Of a stretch of DNA of 64,000 nt, positions 9,803 through 18,911 are shown one piece after another (position 1 is the stretch's first letter; each line of letters opens with the position of its first letter). The translations under genes and the position numbers were made by a program. The DNA is taken from assembly GCA_000961585.1 (NCBI GenBank), contig LADN01000033.1:1-64000 (forward strand), in the 5' to 3' direction. The notes beneath the pieces were generated by a model. The model was not told the DNA's origin, did not search any database, and saw only the letters and a program-made list of their open reading frames with translations. The stretch is from Peptococcaceae bacterium BRH_c4a (lineage in GTDB: Bacteria; Bacillota; Desulfotomaculia; Desulfotomaculales; Desulfocucumaceae).

Positions 9803-11380
9803 AATCTTCACATCCTTTCGAAAAATTGGTTTACTCAAAACATTTATTTCTTGCATAACCTGAATAAGCACCAAATGTTTCATCACAATATTACACAAAT
9901 AAAAATCGCTGTTTTCTTTTGAGTAGTACGGTAGATTTTTATATACATCCCTCTTCTGTCGCTGTATTTGAGAAAACCCTTTGTCTACTGCTTCCATCGC
10001 ATATTGAAATAATAGACGGGGATTGATCAATTGTCTTAACAAAAGTGCCTTGTATACATCCAATACTCGTTGTATATTCAACTGTTTGTTCTTCTTGTCG
10101 GAACGCACTGGTATAATCTGGTATACCTTTCTTAACGACATGCCCGACTTTACATGCTCACGCATTCGATCTTTCCACACACCAAAAAGACGCATAATTT
10201 CCATTAACCGAAAAGGAGGAACATCTTCCAAAGCAGCTAGTGCTGTTATTGAAGTCTTATCAGAACGATAAAAAATTAAATTGATAGTATATCCATTAGT
10301 AAATACCTGTTCTTCGGCTTCTAATATAACTTTTTTATACCATTCTTGAGCATCTTTTGCCTGAAATGCAAAATCTATAGTTTTTTTAATTTCAGGAAAA
10401 TACTTATAAGATTCAAAAGGCTTATATAATCCTTCCGGCAGTATAAATACACTTTCTCCGGCAATCTTTGTAGAAAGTTTTTCTTCAATATATAATTCAC
10501 CGCAACTAAGTTTCACATAACACTGCTGACAAACCGCATAAGAATCGTCATATCCAGCCTTTTTGATATCTCTTGCTGAATTTATTGTTGTAGTAGTAAA
10601 AATTTTATTTATTCCAATTCGAGATAACTTTGTTAAATATTTATCACTAGCAACTTTAGACATCCTCCGGCGGCAAAGATGACACGTACGTAAGTCTCGC
10701 TGATTTAATTCCAAAATCTCTTCCTCTTCCAATTTCAGCGCCTTTCTTACTAGTAGATGATAATCCGGGTGTTCATTTAATAACAACTCCGAGCCATCTG
10801 GAAAAACTACTGCCGGAACAACTACAACAATCTTTTCCCGTGGATTAAATTCTATATTATCTCGAATCATCTTTTCAACAGTAACATCCGAATCCTGCCC
10901 TGAAATTTTAAATATACCTTCTTCTCTGTCAAATACAATTTGTTTTCCCTTAAAATTATCCCACTTATCACAGGCTAGAAATCCTTCCTTAATTTTTGAC
11001 GCCTGAACATATAAGCCCGCCTTTTCTAATTGTTGTAAAATTTGACTTAATTCACAATCTTGCATGTTATAATTATACAATTCCAAATGCAAATTACTTA
11101 ATACAGAACCTAATAAATATTTTACACCTTTTAACGAACGAACTAAGTATATCTGTGCCGAATTACCTTGATTAGTCCCAAAATAATAAAGTTCACGATT
11201 AGTTTTAGTTCTAGAATCAAACTTAAAATACATCGAATTTTTACTTAAATCAAAAACTAACTTAACTGAACAAGAAACTTCTCCTTTCTCTATTTTTACT
11301 TTAGGCAACGAATCAAACGGTAAATTATCTGTTTCCGACAACTCTGAGCCAATTCTAGCTGTAATCTGAGTTAAATTCAT
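9320..11380 (-). CDS. cas8b: Cascade large subunit Cas8b (Csh1 family)
   Basis: This 686-residue protein is the I-B large subunit, which recognises the PAM and holds the target strand. A zinc-finger region in the middle has two CxxC pairs, in TCHLCRRRMSK and VCQQCY, as in Csh1 proteins. The C-terminal third is helical and resembles a fused small subunit. I chose the ATG at 11380, which has GGGAGG 8 nt upstream. The gene is strongly AT-rich. An internal start may produce a separate Cas11 (see next entry). Cas8 families diverge widely, so the assignment rests on position, length and the Cys pairs. Confidence 0.93.
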   Translation of the reverse strand: MNLTQITARIGSELSETDNLPFDSLPKVKIEKGEVSCSVKLVFDLSKNSMYFKFDSRTKTNRELYYFGTNQGNSAQIYLVRSLKGVKYLLGSVLSNLHLELYNYNMQDCELSQILQQLEKAGLYVQASKIKEGFLACDKWDNFKGKQIVFDREEGIFKISGQDSDVTVEKMIRDNIEFNPREKIVVVVPAVVFPDGSELLLNEHPDYHLLVRKALKLEEEEILELNQRDLRTCHLCRRRMSKVASDKYLTKLSRIGINKIFTTTTINSARDIKKAGYDDSYAVCQQCYVKLSCGELYIEEKLSTKIAGESVFILPEGLYKPFESYKYFPEIKKTIDFAFQAKDAQEWYKKVILEAEEQVFTNGYTINLIFYRSDKTSITALAALEDVPPFRLMEIMRLFGVWKDRMREHVKSGMSLRKVYQIIPVRSDKKNKQLNIQRVLDVYKALLLRQLINPRLLFQYAMEAVDKGFSQIQRQKRDVYKNLPYYSKENSDFYLCNIVMKHLVLIQVMQEINVLSKPIFRKDVKIVQHDFQNVMTQESIRRMESFVQEQGFNTEAKGLFYLGALLHRVALVQYSKGYKSKPILKKINFQGMKPRDMHRLFADLTEKLMQYRRMSAFSDALMNRHQVYYGPFVTGVATVLDELQNVFFLLAGYSFMVGKKTPDATKEEEEVMQGMMSDNEKEQEDN

Positions 11381-11438
11381 TAACACTACCTCCCAAGATA
11401 TTTATATAAAATTTATGTTGTTTAATAAGCACATTCTT

Positions 11439-12176
11439 TCATCTCCCTCCAACTTCCACACATCCAAAACCCTGGCCATTCTTACTTCCAATCCCTGCAT
11501 CTACCGCCATCTGTAACAATTCCTTCGGTCCAGTCGTAACCAACTTACCCGAACATCCCTTGATCACAGTTCCTTTATAATCGAGTATATGTAGCCTTAT
11601 TTGCCCCAATTTCCTAACCTTTACCTCCCCCGGCGGCGCTTCAATACCGTAAAAAGCCTGGTATTTCTTGCGAAGATTATTCCCCACCAGCACATCATAA
11701 TCCGGCTCTCCCGGCTGGAAATAGCAAGTATACTTTCGCCCATCCGGCCTCAGAAATGTACTGTATACCACAACCGGTGATAAAGTCCTTAATACGACTC
11801 TTTCTCTTTCAACTTTAAACTGTCGCACCAACATTTTCTCCACTTCCACATCGCCGTTGCCGAACCGAATGCTTCCTTTTGTCAGCATCCCGTTGGCTAT
11901 AGACTGACAGAACTCATCCACGGGAGAGGAAATCACCAGTTTGATTTCTTCCATGAATCTAATGGTTTTCTTCTCTTTGTTAATTTGAAACCTTCCAATG
12001 AGCCTCGAAAATGCAAACAGTTTGAATTTGCGATTACCGCTTTCATATCCTTTTTTGTGTAGAAAAGCTGCCAATTCAGGTTCGATGGCATTGTAAACAG
12101 CACCCTGTATCAGGTGGTTGTAGTGTACGGGTATTTCTAAAAAGCTATCAGGTTTCAATGTAAAATAAATATGCAA
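11439..12176 (-). CDS. cas6: CRISPR RNA endoribonuclease Cas6
   Basis: Cas6 (245 aa) cuts pre-crRNA within each repeat, leaving the 8-nt ATTGAAAC handle. It has two RAMP-type domains and the C-terminal glycine-rich loop GIGSKNGQGFGCVEV. An early HYNHLIQGAVYNAI segment carries the region of the usual catalytic His. The TTG start at 12176 is supported by AAGGAG 7 nt upstream. It is the first gene of the leftward cas operon. Confidence 0.96.
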   Translation of the reverse strand: MHIYFTLKPDSFLEIPVHYNHLIQGAVYNAIEPELAAFLHKKGYESGNRKFKLFAFSRLIGRFQINKEKKTIRFMEEIKLVISSPVDEFCQSIANGMLTKGSIRFGNGDVEVEKMLVRQFKVERERVVLRTLSPVVVYSTFLRPDGRKYTCYFQPGEPDYDVLVGNNLRKKYQAFYGIEAPPGEVKVRKLGQIRLHILDYKGTVIKGCSGKLVTTGPKELLQMAVDAGIGSKNGQGFGCVEVGGR

Positions 12177-12418
12177 CCTCGTTCTCCTTCTTTTCTTCTC
12201 TGGCTTTTTATTCCCTCATTCTCCAAATTATTTACACAATGGCACATACTTCCATATAAAACACTAAAATCCTTCCGATTTAACTGGAAATATTTTCTGC
12301 ATTTGTTTATAGTTTTAATTTTAACACCAGGCACTGACCACAGCTTGTCAGTTAAAAATCTATATTGAAAAAAAATTTTCGCCGGCGTTTGATAGTAAGG
12401 GGAAATAGCAAAAGCCCG
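12177..12418 (-). promoter_or_regulatory. Probable cas operon promoter region with small palindrome
   Basis: This AT-rich gap between the WYL regulator and cas6 must hold the cas promoter if cas6 starts the operon. A perfect inverted repeat, ACTGAC (12333-12338) and GTCAGT (12347-12352), lies about 160 bp upstream of cas6, with TTAAAAT-like -10 candidates nearer the gene. I could not settle on one promoter. The palindrome is a candidate operator for the adjacent WYL protein. Confidence 0.35.
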
Positions 12419-13456
12419 TTAAATTTTATCGTTATCAGATGTTGAGTTTTGCTTATCGTACAACCCCGCTATGGATGCGGCCATGGCCCTTATTTCCTCC
12501 CGCAGGCTCTGCGGTTCGAGGACCTCTGCGGTGTCTCCCCACTGTATAACCCAGGTTCTGAACTCTGCCAGCCCACAGATTTCAAATGAAACAACAACTG
12601 ATCCGTCGGGCAGTTCTTTGATCTGCTGGGAAGGATGGTAGATTATATTCTTGACCCTGTGGGCAACGGATTTATTAAATCTCACCCTAACCTGTCTTAC
12701 CTCTCCATCGTTAAAAACACCCCAACTGTTGGCCATGTAATCTTTCAGTGAGAATTCCCTGGGATATATAAATTTTTCAGTTAGGTAGGGAAAAACACAA
12801 CTTATCTGGTCCACCCTGAAAACCCTGATGTCATTCCTTTTCATGCACTTTCCCAGGAGGTACCAGTTTTGCCGTTTGCAAATAAGGCCGTAAGGCTCCA
12901 CGACACGCTCGGTTTCCTGGCAACTATGGGAGACAAAGTACCATATCTTCACCCGGCAGGAATCCTTTATGGCGTCTATGAGCTTGGCAAAATTATTGCC
13001 GACATCTCCGGGGTTTGCCAGATCATCCTCCACTAAATGAATCCGGTCCTGAATTTTTTCAAGCTGAAGAGTATCCGGGGAGTACTTGTATTTGAAGAGG
13101 GTACTTACCAGGGTATCTTTTATATCGTTGAGGCTGCCGGTAAGGGCCGAACCTTTTTGCTGGAGGAGGCTTAAAAAAATGATGGTGGCTTTTTGAGGGC
13201 TGATGGAGGGAAGGTAACCGGCGTCCAGGCGGTAGAGACCTTCTCTTTTTGAGCTGTTCTTCTCCGGTCTTACCAGTCCGACCTTCAGTTCGTTTTCGAT
13301 GTAGTCGAAGTACCGGTAAATCTGGCGTTCACCAACGCCGCATTTTTCCTTTAATTCAGCAATGGTTACACCGCCATAGGGGCTCTTTCTATTGAGCATA
13401 TCAAAGATAATACTTAACCTTAAAACCTTGCCCTTTTCGGATTGGGATTTCGGCAA
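12419..13456 (-). CDS. WYL-domain transcriptional regulator next to cas operon
   Basis: This 345-residue protein has an N-terminal winged helix (GGVTIAELKEKCGVGERQIYRYFDYIE) and a central-to-C-terminal WYL domain (VKIWYFVSHS... VVEPYGLICKRQNWYLLG... RVFRVDQI), ending in a WYL C-terminal extension. WYL proteins are ligand-responsive regulators, often linked to CRISPR and other defence loci. TTG at 13456 is chosen because GGGGGG lies 7 nt upstream. It points into the cas operon from 240 bp upstream. A role in cas control is inference. Confidence 0.9.
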   Translation of the reverse strand: MPKSQSEKGKVLRLSIIFDMLNRKSPYGGVTIAELKEKCGVGERQIYRYFDYIENELKVGLVRPEKNSSKREGLYRLDAGYLPSISPQKATIIFLSLLQQKGSALTGSLNDIKDTLVSTLFKYKYSPDTLQLEKIQDRIHLVEDDLANPGDVGNNFAKLIDAIKDSCRVKIWYFVSHSCQETERVVEPYGLICKRQNWYLLGKCMKRNDIRVFRVDQISCVFPYLTEKFIYPREFSLKDYMANSWGVFNDGEVRQVRVRFNKSVAHRVKNIIYHPSQQIKELPDGSVVVSFEICGLAEFRTWVIQWGDTAEVLEPQSLREEIRAMAASIAGLYDKQNSTSDNDKI

Positions 13457-13503
13457 GCAGAATCCCCCCTGACAAAATTTACATGGTAAATATTGATGAG
13501 TTC

Positions 13504-14136
13504 TTAAAGTGTTTGCATGATCATTTCTCTTAATCTAACATTATACGGCAATAAGACTGATTTTTCAAACTTGATGAAGTTTATGTTTTTCAATGGACCT
13601 ATATCATATTTGTAATCTTCTTCTGCCAATAGCCTGGTTGTAACATTTCCCTCCTCTTTCCACTTTCTAAAGAAATGATTTCTGGCAGTATTATTTTTTT
13701 CATAATACCAGGATGTGGGCAAATAAATATAGTCAATTTCCTCGCTTTCATAATAACTGATGTCAGCCTCCTTCAGCCTCCTGATAAAATCGTTGTCCTC
13801 ATAACCTCCGCCAATAAACCGCTCATCAAAAAAACCAATCTTTCTGATCAAATCCTTTTTGAAACCGAAAAAACCAAACCGGTAAAGGGCAACCAACCCC
13901 CAGCCATCTTTTAACATGGCCAAAATTTTTTCTACAGACTTATGCGTTGGCCTGGCTTTATCGTTACATATGATAATCTCCTCGTATTCGCTTGATGTTA
14001 TACAATCATTGACCAGCTTTGAAAACGAGGGATAATTTGTGCCGTCGAATACTCTACTATTTAAGCCGGCTAAACATGATTGCGCTTCCCGGCTTAGGTG
14101 CGGTCTGTTTGATACAATAATTACTTCATAATTCAT
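13504..14136 (-). CDS. GT-A type glycosyltransferase-like protein
   Basis: This 210-residue protein resembles a short family 2-type glycosyltransferase. An N-terminal nucleotide-sugar strand (NYEVIIVSNRPH) is followed by EEIIICNDKARP, where a DxD-like metal site is expected, and then GFFDERFIGGGYEDNDFIRRL, the (G)G-x-EDxD acceptor-side signature. It lacks membrane segments. GGGGG precedes the ATG by 9 nt. The gene stands alone between the WYL regulator and a chemoreceptor remnant, so its substrate is unknown. Confidence 0.7.
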   Translation of the reverse strand: MNYEVIIVSNRPHLSREAQSCLAGLNSRVFDGTNYPSFSKLVNDCITSSEYEEIIICNDKARPTHKSVEKILAMLKDGWGLVALYRFGFFGFKKDLIRKIGFFDERFIGGGYEDNDFIRRLKEADISYYESEEIDYIYLPTSWYYEKNNTARNHFFRKWKEEGNVTTRLLAEEDYKYDIGPLKNINFIKFEKSVLLPYNVRLREMIMQTL

Positions 14137-14262
14137 AGTTTAATTCCCCCAGGGTCGTAATTCAGCCTTTATTATAGTGTATGTAATCACTATCGGAATG
14201 GTTGTAAAATGTAATTGGCAGAATAATCCAACCCACCATAATCAAGTAAAAAACCCATTTGC

Positions 14263-14848
14263 GTGGTGGCTGCGCCCATAAAGGAAAACGGCAGCATCAA
14301 AGGAGTGGTTAACCTTTCATTAACCCTGGACTCATTGGGTAATCTGGTTGAAAGCATCAAGACCGGAGAATCGGGTTATTCATACATTGCAGACAGTATG
14401 GGAAGGGTTATAGCCCATCCAAACAAACAGTACATTGAGGAACAAAAGGATCTGTCCCCCATGGCTCCGGTACAGTCCGGGCTGAAGGGCGAAACAGGGT
14501 TTGTGGAATTTTCTGATGAGGGTAAAACGTGGCTGGCCAGCTATGCCCGGACACCCATCCTGGGATGGATAGCGGTAACCCAGCAGGATCAGAACGAGGC
14601 TCTGGCCGAGGCAAACATAATGGTAAGGAACACACTGGTGGTGCATTTCCTGGGGGCGCTGTTTGCGGCCCTGGCTGGAGTATTTCTTAGCAACAAGGTC
14701 GTAAAACCCATAATATAATGGAATCCAGAACGTAGCCGGAACCACCCAGGAGCAGACGGCCGCCATGGAAGAGGTGGCCTCAGCCACCGAACATCTTGCC
14801 AAAACTTCTTTTGAGTTAAATGAATTGGCCAAAAGGTTTAAAATATAG
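14263..14848 (+). pseudogene. Remnant of a methyl-accepting chemotaxis protein
   Basis: The first part reads the end of a dCache sensor domain (IKGVVNLSLTLDSL, GYSYIADSMGRVIAHPN, GWIAVTQQ) and one membrane helix ending VFLSNKVVKPI. The HAMP and nearly the whole signalling domain are missing. The extreme C-terminus (QTAAMEEVASATEHLAKTS... LAKRFKI, stop at 14846) follows in another frame. The N-terminus is also lost: a stop lies at 14239 and no ribosome site is seen. An internal deletion plus frameshift is the simplest reading. Confidence 0.8.
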
Positions 14849-14869
14849 CAGCGGTAAATGTTCATTCCC

Positions 14870-14904
14870 GCGGCCGGGCAAAATAACTTGCCCGACCGCT
14901 TCTT
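14870..14904 (+). terminator. Terminator after chemoreceptor remnant
   Basis: GCGGCCGGGCAA pairs with TTGCCCGACCGC around a six-base loop, followed by TTCTTTTA. It ends the chemoreceptor remnant and separates it from the permease gene downstream. Confidence 0.75.
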
Positions 14905-14962
14905 TTATGTTAATTATAATTTATATAGGTATTTGAACTTTAATGTGACAGGAGTTTTTATT

Positions 14963-15727
14963 TTGCATCAGGATGTGCTTTTTGTACTGATATTTCTACT
15001 CAGCTCGTTTGTTTCCGGAGTGTCCGGGTTTGGCTTTTCCATGATCGCCGTGGCCCTCCTGACCCTGCTTTTGGACGTGAAAATGGCGGTGGTCTTTATG
15101 TCGGCACACACACTGACCATTAATACACTGCAGCTAATAAGGCTGAGAATACACATCTCCCTCAAAGAAATAATTCCTTTGCTGGCAGGGTCCGTCGCAG
15201 GGGTTCCGGGAGGGGTTTTCCTGCTGAAAAACATGGACCCCTGGTGGATAAAAAAAATGCTGGGACTGGTGGTAATCTGGTTTGTATTGCAGCAAATTAT
15301 CTATTTCGGAAAGCAAAATGATCGTCCCGATCATCCGCCGGAATCCGAACCAATTGCGCAGACAAATAAAAAGGAAACCCTGGCGGGCTTCCTGGTGGGA
15401 ACTGTAAGCGGGATCCTGATGGGAGGCATACTTTCCGGGGGACCCCCGGTGATGATTTACTCTCTGAAAAAGTTCAGCGATAAATACCAAATAAAGACCA
15501 TACTGCAAAGCTTTTTCCTTTTTAGCGGCGCCTATGCCATGATCTTATATATTAGCTCAGGCCTACTGACTGTGCCGGTGCTTTTATCCAGCATCATCTA
15601 CCTGCCTGCCAGCATAGCCGGGACAGTATTGGGAATTATGGTTTTTGAGGCCATTTCGTCAGTGGCGTTTCACAGGATAGTCATTGTATTCATGGCCCTG
15701 CTGGGGCTGTCCCTGTTATTAAAATAA
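14963..15727 (+). CDS. TauE/SafE family permease (1 of 3)
   Basis: This protein belongs to the TauE/SafE family of membrane exporters for sulfite, sulfoacetate and related anions. With the TTG start at 14963 (254 aa; AGGAG 8 nt upstream) it begins directly in the first membrane helix (FVLIFLLSSFVSGVSGFGFSM), as is typical. Two halves each contain the G-rich repeat (SGVSGFGFS; GTVSGILMGGILSGGPP), joined by a polar linker near residues 110-130. The substrate is not fixed by sequence. It is convergent with the leftward cluster starting at 15741. Confidence 0.85.
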   Translation: MHQDVLFVLIFLLSSFVSGVSGFGFSMIAVALLTLLLDVKMAVVFMSAHTLTINTLQLIRLRIHISLKEIIPLLAGSVAGVPGGVFLLKNMDPWWIKKMLGLVVIWFVLQQIIYFGKQNDRPDHPPESEPIAQTNKKETLAGFLVGTVSGILMGGILSGGPPVMIYSLKKFSDKYQIKTILQSFFLFSGAYAMILYISSGLLTVPVLLSSIIYLPASIAGTVLGIMVFEAISSVAFHRIVIVFMALLGLSLLLK

Positions 15728-15740
15728 CTTTTATCCCGCA

Positions 15741-16568
15741 TCAGTGGTTTAATTCCCGGCCAATACCAGGCTTTTCACTGCCGCCCAAAAGGGATTCAGC
15801 ATAATTAAACAAGGTTGTGATCAGCACGCCGGAAACCAACGCAATAATAACTGCGATAAGTCCATAAGAAGGCCCGTCATAAAAGGCCATTATGTTGAGC
15901 CATTGGATTATCCCCGTGCTGGAAACGTTAATGGAGCCGGTTTTAATATCCAGTAGCTGCCCATCCCTGATTGCATACATAGTAACGTCAATAGTTTCTT
16001 GAGGAATACCGGGAGGCAGACGCACTTTACCACTGAATTTGCCATCCTCCACCTTTACCGATTTTTCCCCGGTAAAGTAAAGACCATTTTTTCTGTTAAT
16101 GCCTATGGATGCCTCAATGTATTCAAGGGCCTCCTCACCTGTCACCGGCACCCAATCATCTTCCCGGTGTTTGTCTATAATGGCTCTGGAATAGATTTCC
16201 GGAAAATCCCCGCCAAGCCCAAGTTGTTGCCTTAAATCAGCGGACACCTGACTAAAGGGCGCCGAAGAAATAATATGGTATAGCCTGGGCACTTCAGTCA
16301 TCCTGACTCTTTCAGTATTGAGCCAGAACATTCCCACCTTGCCTTTTTTATTCATCACCGTTATCGAATCAGCCGGAGAAGAAACCTTCACAAATATACC
16401 GGCATCGTCCGGAGCCCTACCGGACACAGTTATTTCAGCACCATTGAAACCTAAGCCAATGTGGACATTGCGAGGGTAAATATCCAGGCCGGTCTCTGCC
16501 GCCCAGGCTGCTGTTATCAAGGATAATATAATAACCGAAAGCAAAGGAATTACTATCTTTGCCTTCAT
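15741..16568 (-). CDS. PF09608-type transmembrane protein of a TauE/SafE cluster
   Basis: This 275-residue protein has an N-terminal signal peptide (IVIPLLSVIILSLITAAWA), a large extracytoplasmic beta-rich domain starting at ETGLDIYPRNVHIGLGFNGAEITVSG, and one C-terminal membrane helix (GLIAVIIALVSGVLITTLF). This matches the TIGR02186/PF09608 family, found mainly beside TauE/SafE permeases. Its start overlaps the stop of the upstream permease gene by one base, so the two are probably co-translated. Its biochemical role is unknown; an accessory or substrate-binding part for the permease is inference. Confidence 0.75.
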   Translation of the reverse strand: MKAKIVIPLLSVIILSLITAAWAAETGLDIYPRNVHIGLGFNGAEITVSGRAPDDAGIFVKVSSPADSITVMNKKGKVGMFWLNTERVRMTEVPRLYHIISSAPFSQVSADLRQQLGLGGDFPEIYSRAIIDKHREDDWVPVTGEEALEYIEASIGINRKNGLYFTGEKSVKVEDGKFSGKVRLPPGIPQETIDVTMYAIRDGQLLDIKTGSINVSSTGIIQWLNIMAFYDGPSYGLIAVIIALVSGVLITTLFNYAESLLGGSEKPGIGRELNH

Positions 16569-17485
16569 TAATGGCCACCTCCCGGAACTATCAGCTCAGA
16601 AGGGGCGGACACCAGGTCAATGATCATTTTCAGCATAACCAAAAGCACCACCACTGAGAAAACCATGCGGAGCTGGACGGCATTCAGCTTTCCGCCCAGC
16701 CTTGCACCAATCTGAACACCGGCGGAGGAGCCTATCAGAAGCATCATTGCCAGGATAATATCCACGGTATGATTGATTACACTCTGTGCTATGGTGACAT
16801 TTATGGCGGTGAAAAAAACTACAAATGCACTGGTTCCCACAGAGTTCCGCACCGGCATGCCGATTAAATAAATCATTACGGGCAGCATTATAAACCCGCC
16901 GCCCACACCCATTAACGCCGACAGAACACCGGTCAGCAACCCCAGCGCCAGAAGCGCCACTGCTGAACTTTCTATGCCTGAGGCCTCAAAATAGGTTTTC
17001 ATGGGCAGCCTGTTTAATATAAATGAGGCCAGCGGTTTTTTCCCTGCTTTGGAGGGACTATTGTTCTTGTTCAAGGCAGAAAGGCTTTCCATAAACATAA
17101 AGGTACCTACCACAAAGAGCATAACTACATAGGCAGCTTTTAATACCACTTCGAAATTTCCCATGGCCGTGAGGATCCTAACCAGTACCGTGCCAAAACT
17201 GCCTCCGATAAGGCCGCCTGTAACGATTATCAAACCCAGTTTGAAATCAACATTTTTGTTTTTGCCGTGCGCCAGCGTGCCCGACACAGACGCCGCCACA
17301 ATCTGGTTGGTATCGCTGGCCACAGCCACTGCCGGAGGTATGCCCAGCATCATCAAAAGGGGTGTCATCAAAAAACCTCCACCCACTCCAAACATCCCCG
17401 AAAGCAAACCCACCAGACCTCCCAATCCTATGATGGAAAAGGCCGGAACCGACATTCTGGCTATTGGAAGAAAAATATCCACCAC
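16568..17485 (-). CDS. TauE/SafE family permease (2 of 3)
   Basis: A 305-residue polytopic membrane protein with two related halves: GLGGLVGLLSGMFGVGGGFLMTPLLM near the N-terminus and ALGLLTGVLSALMGVGGGFIMLPVMI near residue 190. The GVGGGF repeats define the TauE/SafE family. A cytoplasmic linker rich in Lys/Asn/Ser lies near residues 145-160. It is the middle gene of a leftward trio, with a small membrane protein 12 bp upstream and the PF09608 protein overlapping downstream. Confidence 0.9.
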   Translation of the reverse strand: MVDIFLPIARMSVPAFSIIGLGGLVGLLSGMFGVGGGFLMTPLLMMLGIPPAVAVASDTNQIVAASVSGTLAHGKNKNVDFKLGLIIVTGGLIGGSFGTVLVRILTAMGNFEVVLKAAYVVMLFVVGTFMFMESLSALNKNNSPSKAGKKPLASFILNRLPMKTYFEASGIESSAVALLALGLLTGVLSALMGVGGGFIMLPVMIYLIGMPVRNSVGTSAFVVFFTAINVTIAQSVINHTVDIILAMMLLIGSSAGVQIGARLGGKLNAVQLRMVFSVVVLLVMLKMIIDLVSAPSELIVPGGGH

Positions 17486-17497
17486 TAATCACTCCTA

Positions 17498-17881
17498 TTA
17501 TACCCCAGGCATATAACCATGCCTGGGCATTGTTTCCCTATGCAATACTATTCTGGTGTAATAACCAACCACAGTGCTATGAACAAAAAATGTAATACCC
17601 ATGACAAAAAGCAGCAGCATGGTGGTTCCCCAAGTGAAGTTTCTTACATGGCTGTCTTCGGGGGTATATACTTCACCGTTTAGGTCTTTCCACGAGTATA
17701 TTTCCCTGGTATCCTGGTTTTGACTTACAATAATGTGTTCTTTTGGATTAAAATAGTGTGTAAAAACCTCTTCTCTTATAAAGTTCATACCAATCCAATA
17801 TATAATAATTGAAACCAAAAACATCAAAGACCCAGTCCATATTACGAACCTGTCAATGCTTTTTTTACTCTGCCTGGTCAT
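17498..17881 (-). CDS. Small two-helix membrane protein, first gene of TauE operon
   Basis: About 127 residues, with two hydrophobic helices (FVIWTGSLMFLVSIIIYWIGM and TTMLLLFVMGITFFVHSTVVGYY) flanking a polar, presumably extracytoplasmic loop of about 55 residues containing TREIYSWKDLNGEVYTPED. I chose the ATG at 17881, 8 nt after GGGAG; an ATG five codons earlier overlaps that ribosome site. I do not recognise the family. Tight linkage to the permease and the PF09608 protein suggests one membrane complex. Confidence 0.7.
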   Translation of the reverse strand: MTRQSKKSIDRFVIWTGSLMFLVSIIIYWIGMNFIREEVFTHYFNPKEHIIVSQNQDTREIYSWKDLNGEVYTPEDSHVRNFTWGTTMLLLFVMGITFFVHSTVVGYYTRIVLHRETMPRHGYMPGV

Positions 17882-18323
17882 TATAAACACTCCCATCCTT
17901 TTACAAACAATAGTAAATGCACTTAGTCAATATTGAATCATTAAAAAAGCGACCGGAATTTTTGAATAAACCTGCACCTTATTTCGCCTCCTGCATGTGC
18001 CTGGAATTATAATAACTCTTTCCTTAGATCAAGTAAACGCCAAAGCCCTTAAACATCTTAAAGACATGTCTACGGTTTCACAAAAAGCTCATTGTCATTT
18101 AGGCTAGTCGAACGTTTCACAAACCAATGGACAAGAAATGCATTATAATAAATTTATCTGATAAATAAAAGTAACCAGGCTTTGCGCCTGGTTACCGTAC
18201 TTGACAGCTATTATCGGCTATAAACCAATATCTCTGCATACTAATAGAACATATTATTGTTACCATAATAAATTATTATTCTAACGGAAAAAAACTACTC
18301 AAATCATGTTTTGTGATGGAGAT
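17882..18323. other. Intergenic region between two leftward genes
   Basis: This 440-bp AT-rich spacer holds no ORF with a ribosome site. It contains the terminator at 18160-18195 for the chemoreceptor-domain gene and, nearer 17900-18010, presumably the promoter of the TauE operon. I see no convincing -10/-35 pair. Confidence 0.5.
18160..18195 (-). terminator. Terminator, leftward
   Basis: A perfect 10-bp stem (GTAACCAGGC and GCCTGGTTAC, loop of five bases) is followed on the minus strand by TTTTATTTAT. It lies about 130 bp downstream of the chemoreceptor signalling-domain gene. Confidence 0.7.
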
Positions 18324-18860
18324 TTAATTGCCCGTTTTAAACTGATCGGTCAACTTGTTAAGCTGTTCCAGGGCGTTTTTAAGGCTCTCAGCAGCCTCGG
18401 CAATGTTATTGGTAACCTCGGCCTGCTGCTGGACAGTCTCGCTGATATACCGGCTGCCGGTGGACATCTGCTGGGTGGTGGCGCTGATAGACTCGGTTTC
18501 CCGTCTGAGCATTGTTATCGAGCCGGATATTTGGCTGAAAATCTCTCCACATTTATTAATTATCTCTACCCCTTTTCGCACCTCCCCGGCACTGGTCTCA
18601 TTACTGGCAACCACCTGGCCGGTATCCTTCTGCACAGCGCCTATCAACTGCTGGATCTCCGAAGCCGCCTTGCTTGACTTCTCGGCCAGCTCCCGTATTT
18701 CACCGGCCACCACCGCAAAACCTCTGCCCATCTCCCCCGCCCTTGCAGACTCTATGGCGGCGTTAAGGGCCAATAGGTTGGTCTGTTCTGAGATAGACTT
18801 GATAACCTCAACTATCTGGCTTATTTCATGAGCCTGATCCTTTAGTTTTTTTACCGCCAC
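18324..18860 (-). CDS. Truncated chemoreceptor: signalling domain only
   Basis: This 178-residue protein is the cytoplasmic hairpin and C-terminal half of a methyl-accepting chemotaxis protein. It keeps the conserved tip [20 protein letters not shown] and [18 protein letters not shown] and the descending coiled coil. It has no sensor, membrane helix or HAMP. The GTG at 18860 has AAGGA 8 nt upstream, so it could be expressed as a soluble fragment. Equally, it may be the surviving 3' part of a broken gene. A second receptor remnant lies on the other side of the TauE cluster. Confidence 0.7.
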   Translation of the reverse strand: MAVKKLKDQAHEISQIVEVIKSISEQTNLLALNAAIESARAGEMGRGFAVVAGEIRELAEKSSKAASEIQQLIGAVQKDTGQVVASNETSAGEVRKGVEIINKCGEIFSQISGSITMLRRETESISATTQQMSTGSRYISETVQQQAEVTNNIAEAAESLKNALEQLNKLTDQFKTGN

Positions 18861-18911
18861 AGAAGTATTCCTTGTTAATAGCTTTTACGATAATAAATAT
18901 TTTTCTTTTGA

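Noticed and set aside
18171-18195. Attachment site or small transposon end
   Set aside because: The perfect dyad is followed by a U-tract on the minus strand and sits after a gene end, so a terminator explains it.
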